A stretch of 64,000 nucleotides of DNA from Castellaniella sp034674885. Lineage in GTDB: Bacteria > Pseudomonadota > Gammaproteobacteria > Burkholderiales > Burkholderiaceae_B. Of this stretch, positions 51,497-59,208 are shown piece after piece; position 1 is the stretch's first letter; each line of letters begins with the position of its first letter. The notes below the pieces were generated by a model, which was given only the letters and a program-made list of their open reading frames with translations, made no database searches and was not told where the DNA came from. Location of the stretch: positions 1-64,000 of the forward strand of contig NZ_JAUCDS010000002.1 in NCBI RefSeq assembly GCF_034674885.1, in the 5' to 3' direction. The position numbers and the translations under genes were made by a program.

Positions 51497-52345
51497 TCAT
51501 CCGGGCGGGGATGACGCCAGGGGCATCGTGTCGTCGGCAATCAGTCGGCCATCGGCCAGCAGGCGCCCCCGTCCCCAGGCTGGGGCAGGCGCATCGCGCC
51601 CTTCGGCCAGCAATCCCAGGAACTGTCCCCTGGAGATCGGGCGAGCGCCCAGGCTGGCCAGGTGCGGGGTTTCCTGCTGGCAGTCGATCCAGGGGACGGC
51701 CTGGGCCTGCAGGTAGCGCACCAGATAGACCAACGCCACTTTGCTGGCGTCGGTGGCCAGGCTGAACATCGATTCGCCGAAAAAACACTGCCCCAGGCTG
51801 ACGCCGTACAGGCCGCCCGCCAGGCGCCCGTTGATCCAGGTTTCGACGCTGTGGACGTGTCCCCGTTGATGCCAGGCCGTATAGGCCTGGACGATGTCCG
51901 GCGTGATCCAGGTGGCATCCCGGCCCGTCGGGTGTTCAGGGGCGGCCCATGGTTTGCCTGAACGCGCCTGTCCGAGGCCGATCCGGGGTGTGCCGCGCTG
52001 GGCGCAGTGGGCCATGACGTCCGGAAAGGCCAGGTTCAGGGTGACGCAGAGTGCGCCGGCTGCCCGGTGCAGCGTCGACCCCGTTTGCGGCAGGTGGTCG
52101 AACTGGCGGATGCGTTTGGCCAGGGACCGGCTGACACGCAGGTCCCGGCAGCGCAGCACCATGCGCGGGTCCGGACTCCACCAGAGCACCGGGTCGCCAG
52201 GGCCATACCAGGGAAACAGGCTTTTGCGGTAGGCTTCCTGCAGCCGCGCGGGCGACAGGTCCAGCCCGGCCGCCACCAGCCCTTCGGGAGACGCCCGGCT
52301 GATGTCGGGCAGGGGCGCGTCCGGTTCAACCCAGGCGATCGGCAT
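51497..52345 (-). CDS. aat: leucyl/phenylalanyl-tRNA--protein transferase (Aat)
   Basis: 282 residues. The N-terminal L-F-P-W-Y-G (near 43) and the core G-E-S-M-F (near 180) with D-C-Q (near 217) are characteristic of Aat. It transfers Leu or Phe to N-terminal Lys/Arg of proteins to target them to ClpAP. Longer than the usual 230-240 residues because of an extended C-terminus. The Nudix gene is 24 bp upstream. Confidence 0.94.
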   Translation of the reverse strand: MPIAWVEPDAPLPDISRASPEGLVAAGLDLSPARLQEAYRKSLFPWYGPGDPVLWWSPDPRMVLRCRDLRVSRSLAKRIRQFDHLPQTGSTLHRAAGALCVTLNLAFPDVMAHCAQRGTPRIGLGQARSGKPWAAPEHPTGRDATWITPDIVQAYTAWHQRGHVHSVETWINGRLAGGLYGVSLGQCFFGESMFSLATDASKVALVYLVRYLQAQAVPWIDCQQETPHLASLGARPISRGQFLGLLAEGRDAPAPAWGRGRLLADGRLIADDTMPLASSPPG

Positions 52346-52369
52346 GGCTGTCGGCTGGCGGCGGACCGG

Positions 52370-52957
52370 TCAGTCCGGAAAGCGCAGATCGATGGCGTAG
52401 TGCCGGGTAGGAAACCGGCTCTGGTCGCGGTCTTTCAGGTAGTGTTCCAGCGTCGTGCTGACCGTGCGGAAGGCCAGGTCGTGCCAGGGGATGCGGTCCA
52501 GGTCGAAAAATGCGGCTTCCAGTGTTTCGGGGCCCGGGGCCAGGTGGTCGTCCAGGGCCTGGGCCAGGTAGAACAGATGGACCTGGTTGACCGAGGGGAC
52601 GTCGATCACCGTGTAAAGGGACTGGATCTGGATGCGCGCGCCGGATTCTTCCTGATTTTCGCGGGCGGCGCCCTGTTCCGTGGTTTCGCCCAGTTCCATG
52701 AAGCCGGCCGGCAGCGTCCATTTGCCGTGCCTGGGTTCGATGGCGCGGCGGCACAGCAGGACCTGGTCACCCAGGATCGGCACGACCCCCACCACGTTGC
52801 GCGGATTCTGGTAATGAACCGCCCCGCAATGGGTGCAGAGATCCCGGATGCGGTTGTCGTCCGGCGGGATGTCGCGGGTGAGCGCATGGCCGCATTGCGA
52901 GCAATACTGCTGGGTGCGGGGCGCAGGGTGATAAAAGGCGGGGTCGGACGGGTTCAT
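52370..52957 (-). CDS. Nudix hydrolase with N-terminal zinc ribbon
   Basis: 195 residues. The zinc ribbon has C19-x2-C22 and C41-x2-C44. The Nudix box spans 85-107 (G-F-M-E-L-G-E-T ... R-E-N-Q-E-E-S-G) with its metal-binding glutamates. The layout resembles NADH pyrophosphatase-type (NudC) proteins but is shorter, so NAD-cap or NADH cleavage is a guess. It overlaps the next upstream gene by 4 bp. Confidence 0.9.
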   Translation of the reverse strand: MNPSDPAFYHPAPRTQQYCSQCGHALTRDIPPDDNRIRDLCTHCGAVHYQNPRNVVGVVPILGDQVLLCRRAIEPRHGKWTLPAGFMELGETTEQGAARENQEESGARIQIQSLYTVIDVPSVNQVHLFYLAQALDDHLAPGPETLEAAFFDLDRIPWHDLAFRTVSTTLEHYLKDRDQSRFPTRHYAIDLRFPD

Positions 52958-53637
52958 GCGCTGATTTTAGCGTGCTGGTCGGGGCGCGGGGGGCTTCGGA
53001 CGAAGCCCAGGACAGCATGCGTCTCGGCGGACTGCAGCCAGCCGATGGGCGCCGCGTCCGGCGGGACCGTTCGGCGGATATCCGGGGTAGCGGTCTGGCC
53101 AGCCAGGTAGACGCTCAAGGCCGCGCCCTGTATGTCGCGCGGGGTCTCGAAGGTTTCCAGCCGGGCGCTGAGCGGTTCGCCGTCCGTCGTGTGCAAGGCC
53201 TCGATCACCTGGGCCAGGTCCCTGTCCGTGATCAGGCCGGCCCCCTGGCCGGCCTGGGTGTACAGGCAGCCATCGTCGTCCAGCCACCAGTGGGTGACCG
53301 GCCCGTAGGCCTGGTCCGTATGCGTGTGCAGTTGCAGTCGCCCCCGGTCGTCGGTCACCGTGCGCAGAATCCAGGGGGCGCCGTCCAGGCGCACGTAGAC
53401 GCGCTGCGGGCCGTTCTGGAAGAACCAGCAGCCCTGCGCGTCGGATTGGTAGTTGCGGCTCATGAAGGCCGTGATCTGCGGGTTGGTGATGGCTTCGCCA
53501 GGCTCTTCGCTCGGTCCGCCCCAAGCCTGGCCATGCGGGTGCAGCAGCCATTGTCCCCGCCGGGACAGGGATAGCCAGCCATGGGCCGCCGGCACGTTGG
53601 GCCAGCGGGCCATGGCGGCCAGCACCCGTTCGTCCAT
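52954..53637 (-). CDS. conserved hypothetical protein (227 aa)
   Basis: Soluble, rich in tryptophan and aromatic residues, no signal peptide or known motif. It starts with M-D-E-R-V-L-A-A-M. The DUF could not be named with confidence. It is translationally coupled to its neighbours: the start shares base 53637 with the stop of the 75-residue gene, and the stop overlaps the Nudix start. Likely a betaproteobacterial lineage gene. Confidence 0.75.
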   Translation of the reverse strand: MDERVLAAMARWPNVPAAHGWLSLSRRGQWLLHPHGQAWGGPSEEPGEAITNPQITAFMSRNYQSDAQGCWFFQNGPQRVYVRLDGAPWILRTVTDDRGRLQLHTHTDQAYGPVTHWWLDDDGCLYTQAGQGAGLITDRDLAQVIEALHTTDGEPLSARLETFETPRDIQGAALSVYLAGQTATPDIRRTVPPDAAPIGWLQSAETHAVLGFVRSPPRPDQHAKISA

Positions 53638-53864
53638 TATTTCCAGTAGCCGTTGGCGGCGGCGATCGTCTGGAAGTTCGTGGCCACAACCTGAGATGAC
53701 GCAATCAGGGCATTGGCGTCTTCGCCGTAGACCGGGCGCAGTTTGTCGCGCACTTCGGCCGAGGGCTGCGTGTATTTCACACCCATGCGGGCCAGTTTGA
53801 GGGCCAGTTCGAATCCTGCCTGCGGGGTGGGGGTGATGAGTGTGGTGAGCCAGGTGTCAGCCAT
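53637..53864 (-). CDS. small conserved hypothetical protein (75 aa)
   Basis: 75 residues from M-A-D-T-W-L-T-T-L, preceded by AGGAGG (about 53872-53877). Predicted helical and soluble. It ends A-N-G-Y-W-K. The stop TAA overlaps the next start (TAATG). No function recognised. It is the first gene of the group 53.9-51.5 kb (75-aa, 227-aa, Nudix, aat). Confidence 0.75.
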   Translation of the reverse strand: MADTWLTTLITPTPQAGFELALKLARMGVKYTQPSAEVRDKLRPVYGEDANALIASSQVVATNFQTIAAANGYWK

Positions 53865-54007
53865 GTCCTTGTCCTCCTGTTGTGATGGTTCCATAAGGAT
53901 GGCACGAAAACCGGGGGACTGCAGGGATCGGACCGCAGCGCGTGGGGGCATTCTCCGTGGGCGGGCGGCGTAGAATGAAGGTTTGTCGAGATCATTGGGA
54001 AGCCGTC

Positions 54008-55462
54008 ATGGATGCCCCCGTCAGCCTGGGCCTGGATCCTGTCGCATTGCAGGATTTTGTTGATGCGCAGTGGGATCGGGAAATCGTCCCCGCCCTGAAA
54101 CACTATATCGAGATACCGGCCAAAAGCCCGGCCTTCGACCCGGATTGGGCGCAGCACGGCCATATCGACCAGGTCGTGCGCGATGCCGCGCAGTGGCTGG
54201 AATCCCGGCCGGTCGCGGGGCTGAAGGTCGAAATCCTGCGCTTGCCGGGCCGCACCCCGGTATTGTTCTTCGAGGCGCCGGCCACGCGCCGCGATCAGGG
54301 CGATGCGGTATTGATGTACGGCCACCTGGACAAACAGCCTGAATTCTCTGGCTGGCGCGCGGGCCTGGGTCCCTGGCAGCCGGTCATGCGAGACGGCAAG
54401 CTCTATGGGCGTGGCGGCGCAGATGATGGCTATGCCGCCTATGCGTCCCTGACGGCCATCGAGGCCCTGGACCGCCAGGGTGTGCCCCGCCCGCGCTGTG
54501 TGGGCCTGATCGAGACCTGCGAGGAATCCGGCAGCTACGACCTGCTGCCCTATGTCGATGCGGTGCGGGATCGCCTGGGCCGCGCGGCGCTGGTGGTCTG
54601 CCTGGATTCCGGGGCGGGCAATTACGATCAGCTCTGGATGACGACCTCCTTGCGCGGGCTGGTCACCGGGGTGCTGGAAGTCCAGGTGCTGGACGAGGGC
54701 GTGCATTCCGGGGACGCCAGCGGCGTGGTGCCGTCCAGTTTCCGGGTATTGCGCCATCTGCTGGATCGCCTGGAAGACAGCGGTACCGGCCAGGTGCTGC
54801 CTGACAGCTTTCATTGCGAGATTCCCCTGGAACGCCAGGATCAGGCCCGACTGGCTGCCGGCATTCTGGGGGACGAGGTCTGGAAACGTTTTCCCTGGGC
54901 CTGCGGCGCGGATCAGGGCTTTGTCCTGCCCATGACGCGTGACCCGCAGCAGGCGATGTTGAATCGCACCTGGCGGCCCGCCTTGTCGGTGACGGGGGCC
55001 GAAGGCCTGCCGCCCCTGGCCAGCGCGGGCAATGTGCTGCGGCCGCGCACGGCCTTCAAGCTGTCCTTGCGATTGCCGCCGCTGGTGGACGCGGCGGCGG
55101 CGGCTCAGGCGCTGAAATCCTTGCTGGAACAGGACGCCCCCTATAGGGCGCGGGTGTTGTTTCGCCCTGATCCGGGCGTGGCCGGCGGCTGGAACGCGCC
55201 CGCTTCCGCCCCCTGGCTGTCGGGGGCGCTGGATGCGGCGTCGCAGCAGTATTTCGGGGCGCCGTGCGGCTACATCGGGCAGGGCGGCACCATCCCGCTG
55301 ATGAATCTGCTGCTGCAGGGCTTTCCGACGGCGCAGTTCATGGTGTGCGGGGTGCTGGGACCGCAATCCAACGCCCATGGCCCCAATGAGTTCCTGCACG
55401 TGCCCTATGCAAAGCGCCTGACGGCGGCCGTCGCCCAGGCCATGGCCGCGCTGCCTGCCTGA
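54008..55462 (+). CDS. M20 family metallopeptidase
   Basis: 484 residues from the ATG at 54008. Metal-binding residues are in M-Y-G-H-L-D (about 110), G-A-D-D-G (about 140), E-E-S-G-S (about 175), D-S-G near 200 and S-N-A-H-G-P-N near 457. A dimerisation domain is inserted in the middle. The family includes di-/tripeptidases and aminoacylases; the length (480) is typical of dipeptidase-type members. It stands alone, 131 bp before the chemoreceptor. Confidence 0.9.
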   Translation: MDAPVSLGLDPVALQDFVDAQWDREIVPALKHYIEIPAKSPAFDPDWAQHGHIDQVVRDAAQWLESRPVAGLKVEILRLPGRTPVLFFEAPATRRDQGDAVLMYGHLDKQPEFSGWRAGLGPWQPVMRDGKLYGRGGADDGYAAYASLTAIEALDRQGVPRPRCVGLIETCEESGSYDLLPYVDAVRDRLGRAALVVCLDSGAGNYDQLWMTTSLRGLVTGVLEVQVLDEGVHSGDASGVVPSSFRVLRHLLDRLEDSGTGQVLPDSFHCEIPLERQDQARLAAGILGDEVWKRFPWACGADQGFVLPMTRDPQQAMLNRTWRPALSVTGAEGLPPLASAGNVLRPRTAFKLSLRLPPLVDAAAAAQALKSLLEQDAPYRARVLFRPDPGVAGGWNAPASAPWLSGALDAASQQYFGAPCGYIGQGGTIPLMNLLLQGFPTAQFMVCGVLGPQSNAHGPNEFLHVPYAKRLTAAVAQAMAALPA

Positions 55463-55593
55463 TTTCGTCCGGAAACGATGGCAAAAACCGTGTATTGGTG
55501 GGGGATCAGGCGTCAATTTGCCTGATCTCGCATCTAGGCTGCTCAGTAGAATGGTTTTGAATCTTGCTAAAACCTTTCAAAGGCAGCCTCATC

Positions 55594-57462
55594 ATGTTCG
55601 ACAGCTTGCGCGCCCGTCTCACCGGCGTCAGTGTCCTGATTGTTTCCTTGTCCTTGCTCATCCTGTCGGCCGCTGCTTTTGTGGTGGTCCGGTCCATCGT
55701 GCTGGATTCTCTGGATGCCGGCACCGAACGCCTGGCCAGGACCTACGCCGGTGAACTCACCCAGTGGGTGCAGGACAAACAGCGGCTCACCGCTTCCATC
55801 AAGCTGGCGTTGCCGCAAAAGGAACCGGTCCCCTTCCTGCAAGCCGCCGAAAAAGCTGGCCTGGACCTGGCTTATTTCGTGCGGGCCGACAAATCCCATG
55901 CCTTTACCCGGAAGCAACCCGACGGCTACGACGGCACCCAGAGAGACTGGTACAAACAGGCGGCAGCCGCAGGCGGGCCTGTGGTCACGCCGATCTATGC
56001 CGATGCCGCGACAGGGGATCTGACCCTCAGCTTTGCCGAGCCGGTCGTGGAGAACGGCAAGACCATCGCCGTCGTGGCCTCGGACATGACCATGCGCTCG
56101 GTCATCCAGAAAGTCGCCGACATCCGGCCCTACGAAAAAAGCTTTGCTTTCCTGATGGATGCCAGCACCGGCAAGATCCTGGCCCACCCGGATGCCGGCC
56201 TCACACTCAAGCCGATCGAGGACCTGTCTCCCGAGCTCAATACCGGACTGGTGTCGGGCCTGGCCAAACAGGGGGGACATCAGGTGGTGTCGGTCGGCGG
56301 CGTGCCGCAGATGCTGTATGCGGCCGATGTCGCCGGCACGCATTGGGTGCTGGGCGTCGGGGTCGATCAGGCCGAGGCTACGGCGGCCCTGAACCGCCTG
56401 TTGTGGCTGGCGCTGCTGATCACCGTGGCCTGTGTGCTGGTGGCGGGCCTGCTGATGGCCGGGTTCGTGCGCCAGCAGCTGGGCCGTCTGGTCCAGGTGC
56501 GCGATGCCCTGCAGGATATCGCCTCGGGCGAGGGTGACCTGACCCGGCGCCTGGGCGAATCCGGCAAGGACGAACTGACGCAGATCGCCAGCGCCTTCAA
56601 TCTGTTCGCCAACAAGATCTCCACCGTGTTCGTGCGCATCCGGGCAGCTTCCAATTCCGTGCAGACGGCAGCCACGGAAATCGCCAGCGGCAGCCAGGAT
56701 CTGTCCTCGCGGACCGAGCAGCAGGCCAGCTCGCTGGCCGAGACCGCCGCCACCATGGAAGAAATCACTGCCACCGTGCGGCAGAACGGCGATCACGTCC
56801 AGCAGGCCAACAGCCTGGCGGCCGCTGCAGCCAAGACGACCACCGACGGCAATGCCACCGTGGACGAACTGGTCACGACCATGAGCGAGATCAACGCCAA
56901 GTCCCAGCAGGTCGCCGAGATCATCGGAGTGATCGATTCGATCGCCTTCCAGACCAATATCCTGGCGCTGAACGCCGCTGTCGAAGCCGCCCGAGCCGGC
57001 GAACAGGGGCGGGGGTTCGCCGTGGTCGCAGCCGAAGTCCGAGCCCTGGCGCAACGCAGCGCGGCGTCGGCCAAGGAAATCCGCAGCCTGATCGAGGCCT
57101 CGGTTCAGGCCACCACCAAGGGCAACCAGCAGGCCGCCAGCGCCAGCCAGGCCACCCGGGAAATTCTGGATGGCATCCGCCGCGTGACCGACATCATGGG
57201 TGAAATCAGCGCGGCCAACCGCGAACAGACCACCGGGATCGAACAGATCAACACGGCCGTGGCGCAGATGGACGACGTGACGCACCAGAACGCCAGCCTG
57301 GTGGAAGAATCCGCCGCAGCGGCCGCCAGCCTGCAGGATCAGGCCAACACCCTGGCCGGGCTGGTGGGCACGTTCCGCGTGGACGACACGGCAGCCGACG
57401 CGGGTCATGCGGCGGTGTCCGATGCGCGCCGGCGCCCGGTGGCGCTGCTGCCGCGCAAGTGA
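55594..57462 (+). CDS. methyl-accepting chemotaxis protein with dCache-type sensor
   Basis: 622 residues from the ATG at 55594; a TTG at 55564 is in frame but unlikely. The first membrane helix is about 10-32, a periplasmic dCache-like sensor (about 35-270) follows, then a second helix (about 275-297), HAMP, and a signalling domain (about 370-610) with the conserved hairpin S-I-A-F-Q-T-N-I-L-A-L-N-A-A-V-E-A-A. There is no C-terminal CheB/CheR-binding pentapeptide; the end is A-L-L-P-R-K. The ligand is unknown. A terminator and the phage att site follow. Confidence 0.94.
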   Translation: MFDSLRARLTGVSVLIVSLSLLILSAAAFVVVRSIVLDSLDAGTERLARTYAGELTQWVQDKQRLTASIKLALPQKEPVPFLQAAEKAGLDLAYFVRADKSHAFTRKQPDGYDGTQRDWYKQAAAAGGPVVTPIYADAATGDLTLSFAEPVVENGKTIAVVASDMTMRSVIQKVADIRPYEKSFAFLMDASTGKILAHPDAGLTLKPIEDLSPELNTGLVSGLAKQGGHQVVSVGGVPQMLYAADVAGTHWVLGVGVDQAEATAALNRLLWLALLITVACVLVAGLLMAGFVRQQLGRLVQVRDALQDIASGEGDLTRRLGESGKDELTQIASAFNLFANKISTVFVRIRAASNSVQTAATEIASGSQDLSSRTEQQASSLAETAATMEEITATVRQNGDHVQQANSLAAAAAKTTTDGNATVDELVTTMSEINAKSQQVAEIIGVIDSIAFQTNILALNAAVEAARAGEQGRGFAVVAAEVRALAQRSAASAKEIRSLIEASVQATTKGNQQAASASQATREILDGIRRVTDIMGEISAANREQTTGIEQINTAVAQMDDVTHQNASLVEESAAAAASLQDQANTLAGLVGTFRVDDTAADAGHAAVSDARRRPVALLPRK

Positions 57463-57475
57463 TCGTTCCGAAATG

Positions 57476-57507
57476 AAAAAGGGCTTGTGCTGAAAGCATA
57501 AGCCCTT
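57476..57507 (-). terminator. bidirectional terminator, mainly for the minus-strand tRNA-Cys
   Basis: The stem AAGGGCTT / AAGCCCTT (57479-57486 and 57500-57507), plus three more pairs, encloses TGAAA. On the minus strand it is followed by CCCTTTTTC, a good U-run, and sits ten bases after the tRNA 3' end. On the plus strand the T content after the stem is weaker but it probably also ends the chemoreceptor transcript. Confidence 0.75.
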
Positions 57508-57516
57508 GATTTCATT

Positions 57517-57563
57517 TGGAGGCGCAAGCCGGAATCGAACCGACGTATACGGATTTGCAGTCC
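57517..57563 (-). other. attachment site: displaced 3' half of tRNA-Cys (GCA)
   Basis: On the minus strand these 47 bases read as a tRNA from the anticodon arm (G-G-A-C-T-GCA-A-A-T-C-C) through the variable loop, T arm (G-G-T-T-C-G-A-T-T-C-C) and acceptor strand to CCA. The 5' half is absent; upstream sequence does not pair with GCGCC. This is the classical result of integration into the 3' part of a tRNA gene: the original 3' end is left at one junction and an intact copy is rebuilt at the other end, which lies beyond 64 kb. The adjacent integrase supports this. Confidence 0.85.
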
Positions 57564-57570
57564 ATTTTTG

Positions 57571-57601
57571 CTGTATAGGCAAACAGGAAAAATACTGTAT
57601 A
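57571..57601. repeat. CTGTATA direct repeats between att site and integrase
   Basis: CTGTATA occurs at 57571-57577 and 57595-57601, and the second is part of ACTGTATATCCAGT, a small inverted repeat. They lie in AT-rich DNA between the att core and the integrase stop, where arm-type integrase or excisionase sites are expected. Too short to prove. Confidence 0.35.
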
Positions 57602-57665
57602 TCCAGTGGAATTTACTGAACATATAGACAGTGAAAACCCCGTCGTATGTCAAGAAATCCCCACA

Positions 57666-58619
57666 CTATTTGCCGGTCAGTTTGGCCAGCGCGTCGGTCA
57701 AGTCCTGGGTGCCAAGGTGCGAATATCTGGCTGTGGATGCCTGGGATTTGTGGCCCAGCACCTTACCCACGGTATAGAGCGGCACGCCGGCCTGCACCAT
57801 ATTTGATGCTGTGCTGTGACGCAGGTCGTGCAAGCGAAGGCCTGGGCGACCAATGGCCGCCGCACCTTTTTTGAGCCAGATCATAAGGCTGCGGTAGCTG
57901 ATGGTGGGTGGCAACTTGTGGGCGTAGCAGGCGACCTTGCCGACCACTGGCACGATGCGCGGATCCCCGTTTTTCGTGTCCGGCAGCACGAACCGGCCAT
58001 CCACCACGCGAGCACACCAGATCTCGCCCCGACGCATCCCGGAATAGAACGCGATCAGGATGATGCGCCGTGCCTCTCGCTTTGATATGGCCCGGCACAT
58101 GCGCAGCACCTCGGGGCGCGTGACGTACTCCTGGCGGGCGTTGTTGACCTCTGGCATAGTCAGGTGCGCTGCGGGGTCCGGAATTTGCAGCCGACGATCA
58201 CGCCAGATCAAGCGACAGGCGGCCCGCAGCAGGGCGATGCGCTGCTTGATTGTGGCTGCGCTCCACATCCCCGCTTTGTCCTCGGTGATTTCTCTGGCCA
58301 CGTCCGGCAGGTCCGGCAGCCGACGACCCTCATAGTAGGGCAGCACGGCATTTAGGTGCTGGGCAGCCTGCAAGTGCGATTTCAGGTGCTGCTTGGTCTG
58401 CAAATAATGGACAACCGCCGTGTCGATGGTCGGCACGTTCTGCTCGATGCCTTGCGCTACCGCGTAGAGGCGGCCACTTTCCTCCCGGTCGAACTTGTCG
58501 GCCTGGGCTTGAGTCCAAGTTTTCGGAAGTAGTTTCGTGCCTCGGACCCGGTTTCCATGGATAACGCGGTCGAACTCAAAGCGATATCGACGGCGGCTTT
58601 TATCATAGTAGATCGACAT
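57666..58619 (-). CDS. int: tyrosine recombinase (phage integrase)
   Basis: 317 residues. Catalytic residues are visible: Arg196 (G-M-R-R-G-E), His264 and Arg267 (H-D-L-R-H), His290 (L-G-H-K), Tyr299 (A-R-Y-S-H). An N-terminal arm-binding domain precedes a core-binding domain (about 65-155). The gene lies 102 bp from the tRNA-Cys att site and is oriented toward it, as expected for an element that integrates there. Its first 163 bp overlap the excisionase-like gene in another frame. Confidence 0.93.
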   Translation of the reverse strand: MSIYYDKSRRRYRFEFDRVIHGNRVRGTKLLPKTWTQAQADKFDREESGRLYAVAQGIEQNVPTIDTAVVHYLQTKQHLKSHLQAAQHLNAVLPYYEGRRLPDLPDVAREITEDKAGMWSAATIKQRIALLRAACRLIWRDRRLQIPDPAAHLTMPEVNNARQEYVTRPEVLRMCRAISKREARRIILIAFYSGMRRGEIWCARVVDGRFVLPDTKNGDPRIVPVVGKVACYAHKLPPTISYRSLMIWLKKGAAAIGRPGLRLHDLRHSTASNMVQAGVPLYTVGKVLGHKSQASTARYSHLGTQDLTDALAKLTGK

Positions 58620-58768
58620 GACTGCTCATACTCCACAATGTCGCGCTCGTCGAAACGGATCAGGCGACCGATCCGGATGCAAGGGATCGGGCCACCAGGA
58701 GCAGCCAGCTGGCGGGCCTTGGTCCTGCTGATGTTGAGCCTTGCGGCCAGATGTGCGGGCGTCAGCAT
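58457..58768 (-). CDS. excisionase/AlpA-like HTH protein overlapping the integrase
   Basis: 103 residues preceded by GGGAGG. Residues 1-55 (L-A-A-R-L-N-I-S-R-T-K-A-R-Q-L and I-R-I-G-R-L-I-R-F-D-E-R-D-I) form a MerR-like HTH_17 unit typical of excisionases. From about residue 50 the reading frame lies over the integrase start, an overlap of 163 bp, so its C-terminal half is constrained by the integrase. It may be truncated in practice. Role: directionality factor, inferred. Confidence 0.8.
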   Translation of the reverse strand: MLTPAHLAARLNISRTKARQLAAPGGPIPCIRIGRLIRFDERDIVEYEQSCRSTMIKAAVDIALSSTALSMETGSEARNYFRKLGLKPRPTSSTGRKVAASTR

Positions 58769-58777
58769 ACATCCTCC

Positions 58778-58834
58778 CTACAATTTCCATGCTTGCCGGG
58801 TCGTCTCGATGACCCGGGCGATTTCGTCGGTCAC
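58778..58834 (-). CDS. possible 18-residue peptide (GTG start)
   Basis: A GTG overlapping the stop of the upstream 23-residue frame (GTGA) opens 18 codons (M-T-D-E-I-A-R-V-I-E...W-K-L), and the stop lies 9 bp before the excisionase start and next to its GGGAGG. Possibly a leader that couples translation. Weak evidence alone; listed because the pattern of 4-bp overlaps is continuous. Confidence 0.35.
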   Translation of the reverse strand: MTDEIARVIETTRQAWKL

Positions 58835-58902
58835 AGTGGCAGCCCATCCAGCCAGCGCAGGAATAGCTCCCAAAGTGTTTGTGCGCCCGCGTCGGTCGTC
58901 AT
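58831..58902 (-). CDS. possible 23-residue peptide
   Basis: The ATG at 58902 is preceded by AAGGAG at ideal spacing and overlaps the previous stop (ATGA). It encodes M-T-T-D-A-G-A-Q-T-L-W-E-L-F-L-R-W-L-D-G-L-P-L, an amphipathic helix rich in Leu/Trp. No function known. Confidence 0.5.
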   Translation of the reverse strand: MTTDAGAQTLWELFLRWLDGLPL

Positions 58903-59012
58903 GATCGCTCCTTGATCCGTCCACTGAAGATCCGTGCCAGCCCTCGCTGTCGTCGATCTGTCATATGGTTATCCATGGGGTTGTCCACTGCGGGTGTGGG
59001 TAAGTCAGGCAT
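58899..59012 (-). CDS. small phage-region protein (37 aa)
   Basis: Starts M-P-D-L-P-T-P-A-V-D and ends in the basic tail R-I-K-E-R-S. It overlaps the previous gene by 8 bp and the next by 4 bp. No domain recognised. The basic C-terminus could bind nucleic acid, but that is a guess. Confidence 0.5.
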   Translation of the reverse strand: MPDLPTPAVDNPMDNHMTDRRQRGLARIFSGRIKERS

Positions 59013-59208
59013 GGTCGACCTCCTTCGCAATCGCGGCCTGCCGATCGCTCTGCTGGGCGGCCCTGTCCGCCATGTCCAGCAGCGCGAGGATTCGCAGGGG
59101 ATGCGCCACGACGTCCACGAACGGTCCGTAGTGCCGGTTGCATGCATCTCGCGCATCCTCTGCTGCCCGCCGTAGGTGCTTACGCTCTTCGTAGGTCAGT
59201 TCAGCCAT
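59005..59208 (-). CDS. small phage-region protein (67 aa)
   Basis: From M-A-E-L-T-Y-E-E-R-K-H-L: helical, soluble, with H-P-L-R-I-L-A-L-L-D-M-A-D-R-A-A. Overlaps the 325-residue gene's end by 8 bp. Typical of small prophage early-region proteins; no function known. Confidence 0.65.
   Translation of the reverse strand: MAELTYEERKHLRRAAEDARDACNRHYGPFVDVVAHPLRILALLDMADRAAQQSDRQAAIAKEVDHA

Noticed and set aside
57517..57600. A complete tRNA-Cys gene
   Set aside because: Only the 3' part is present; the bases before the anticodon arm do not form a D arm or acceptor strand.
57594..57612. LexA (SOS) box near the integrase
   Set aside because: CTGT is followed by an incorrect spacing to ACAG; only a loose inverted repeat remains.
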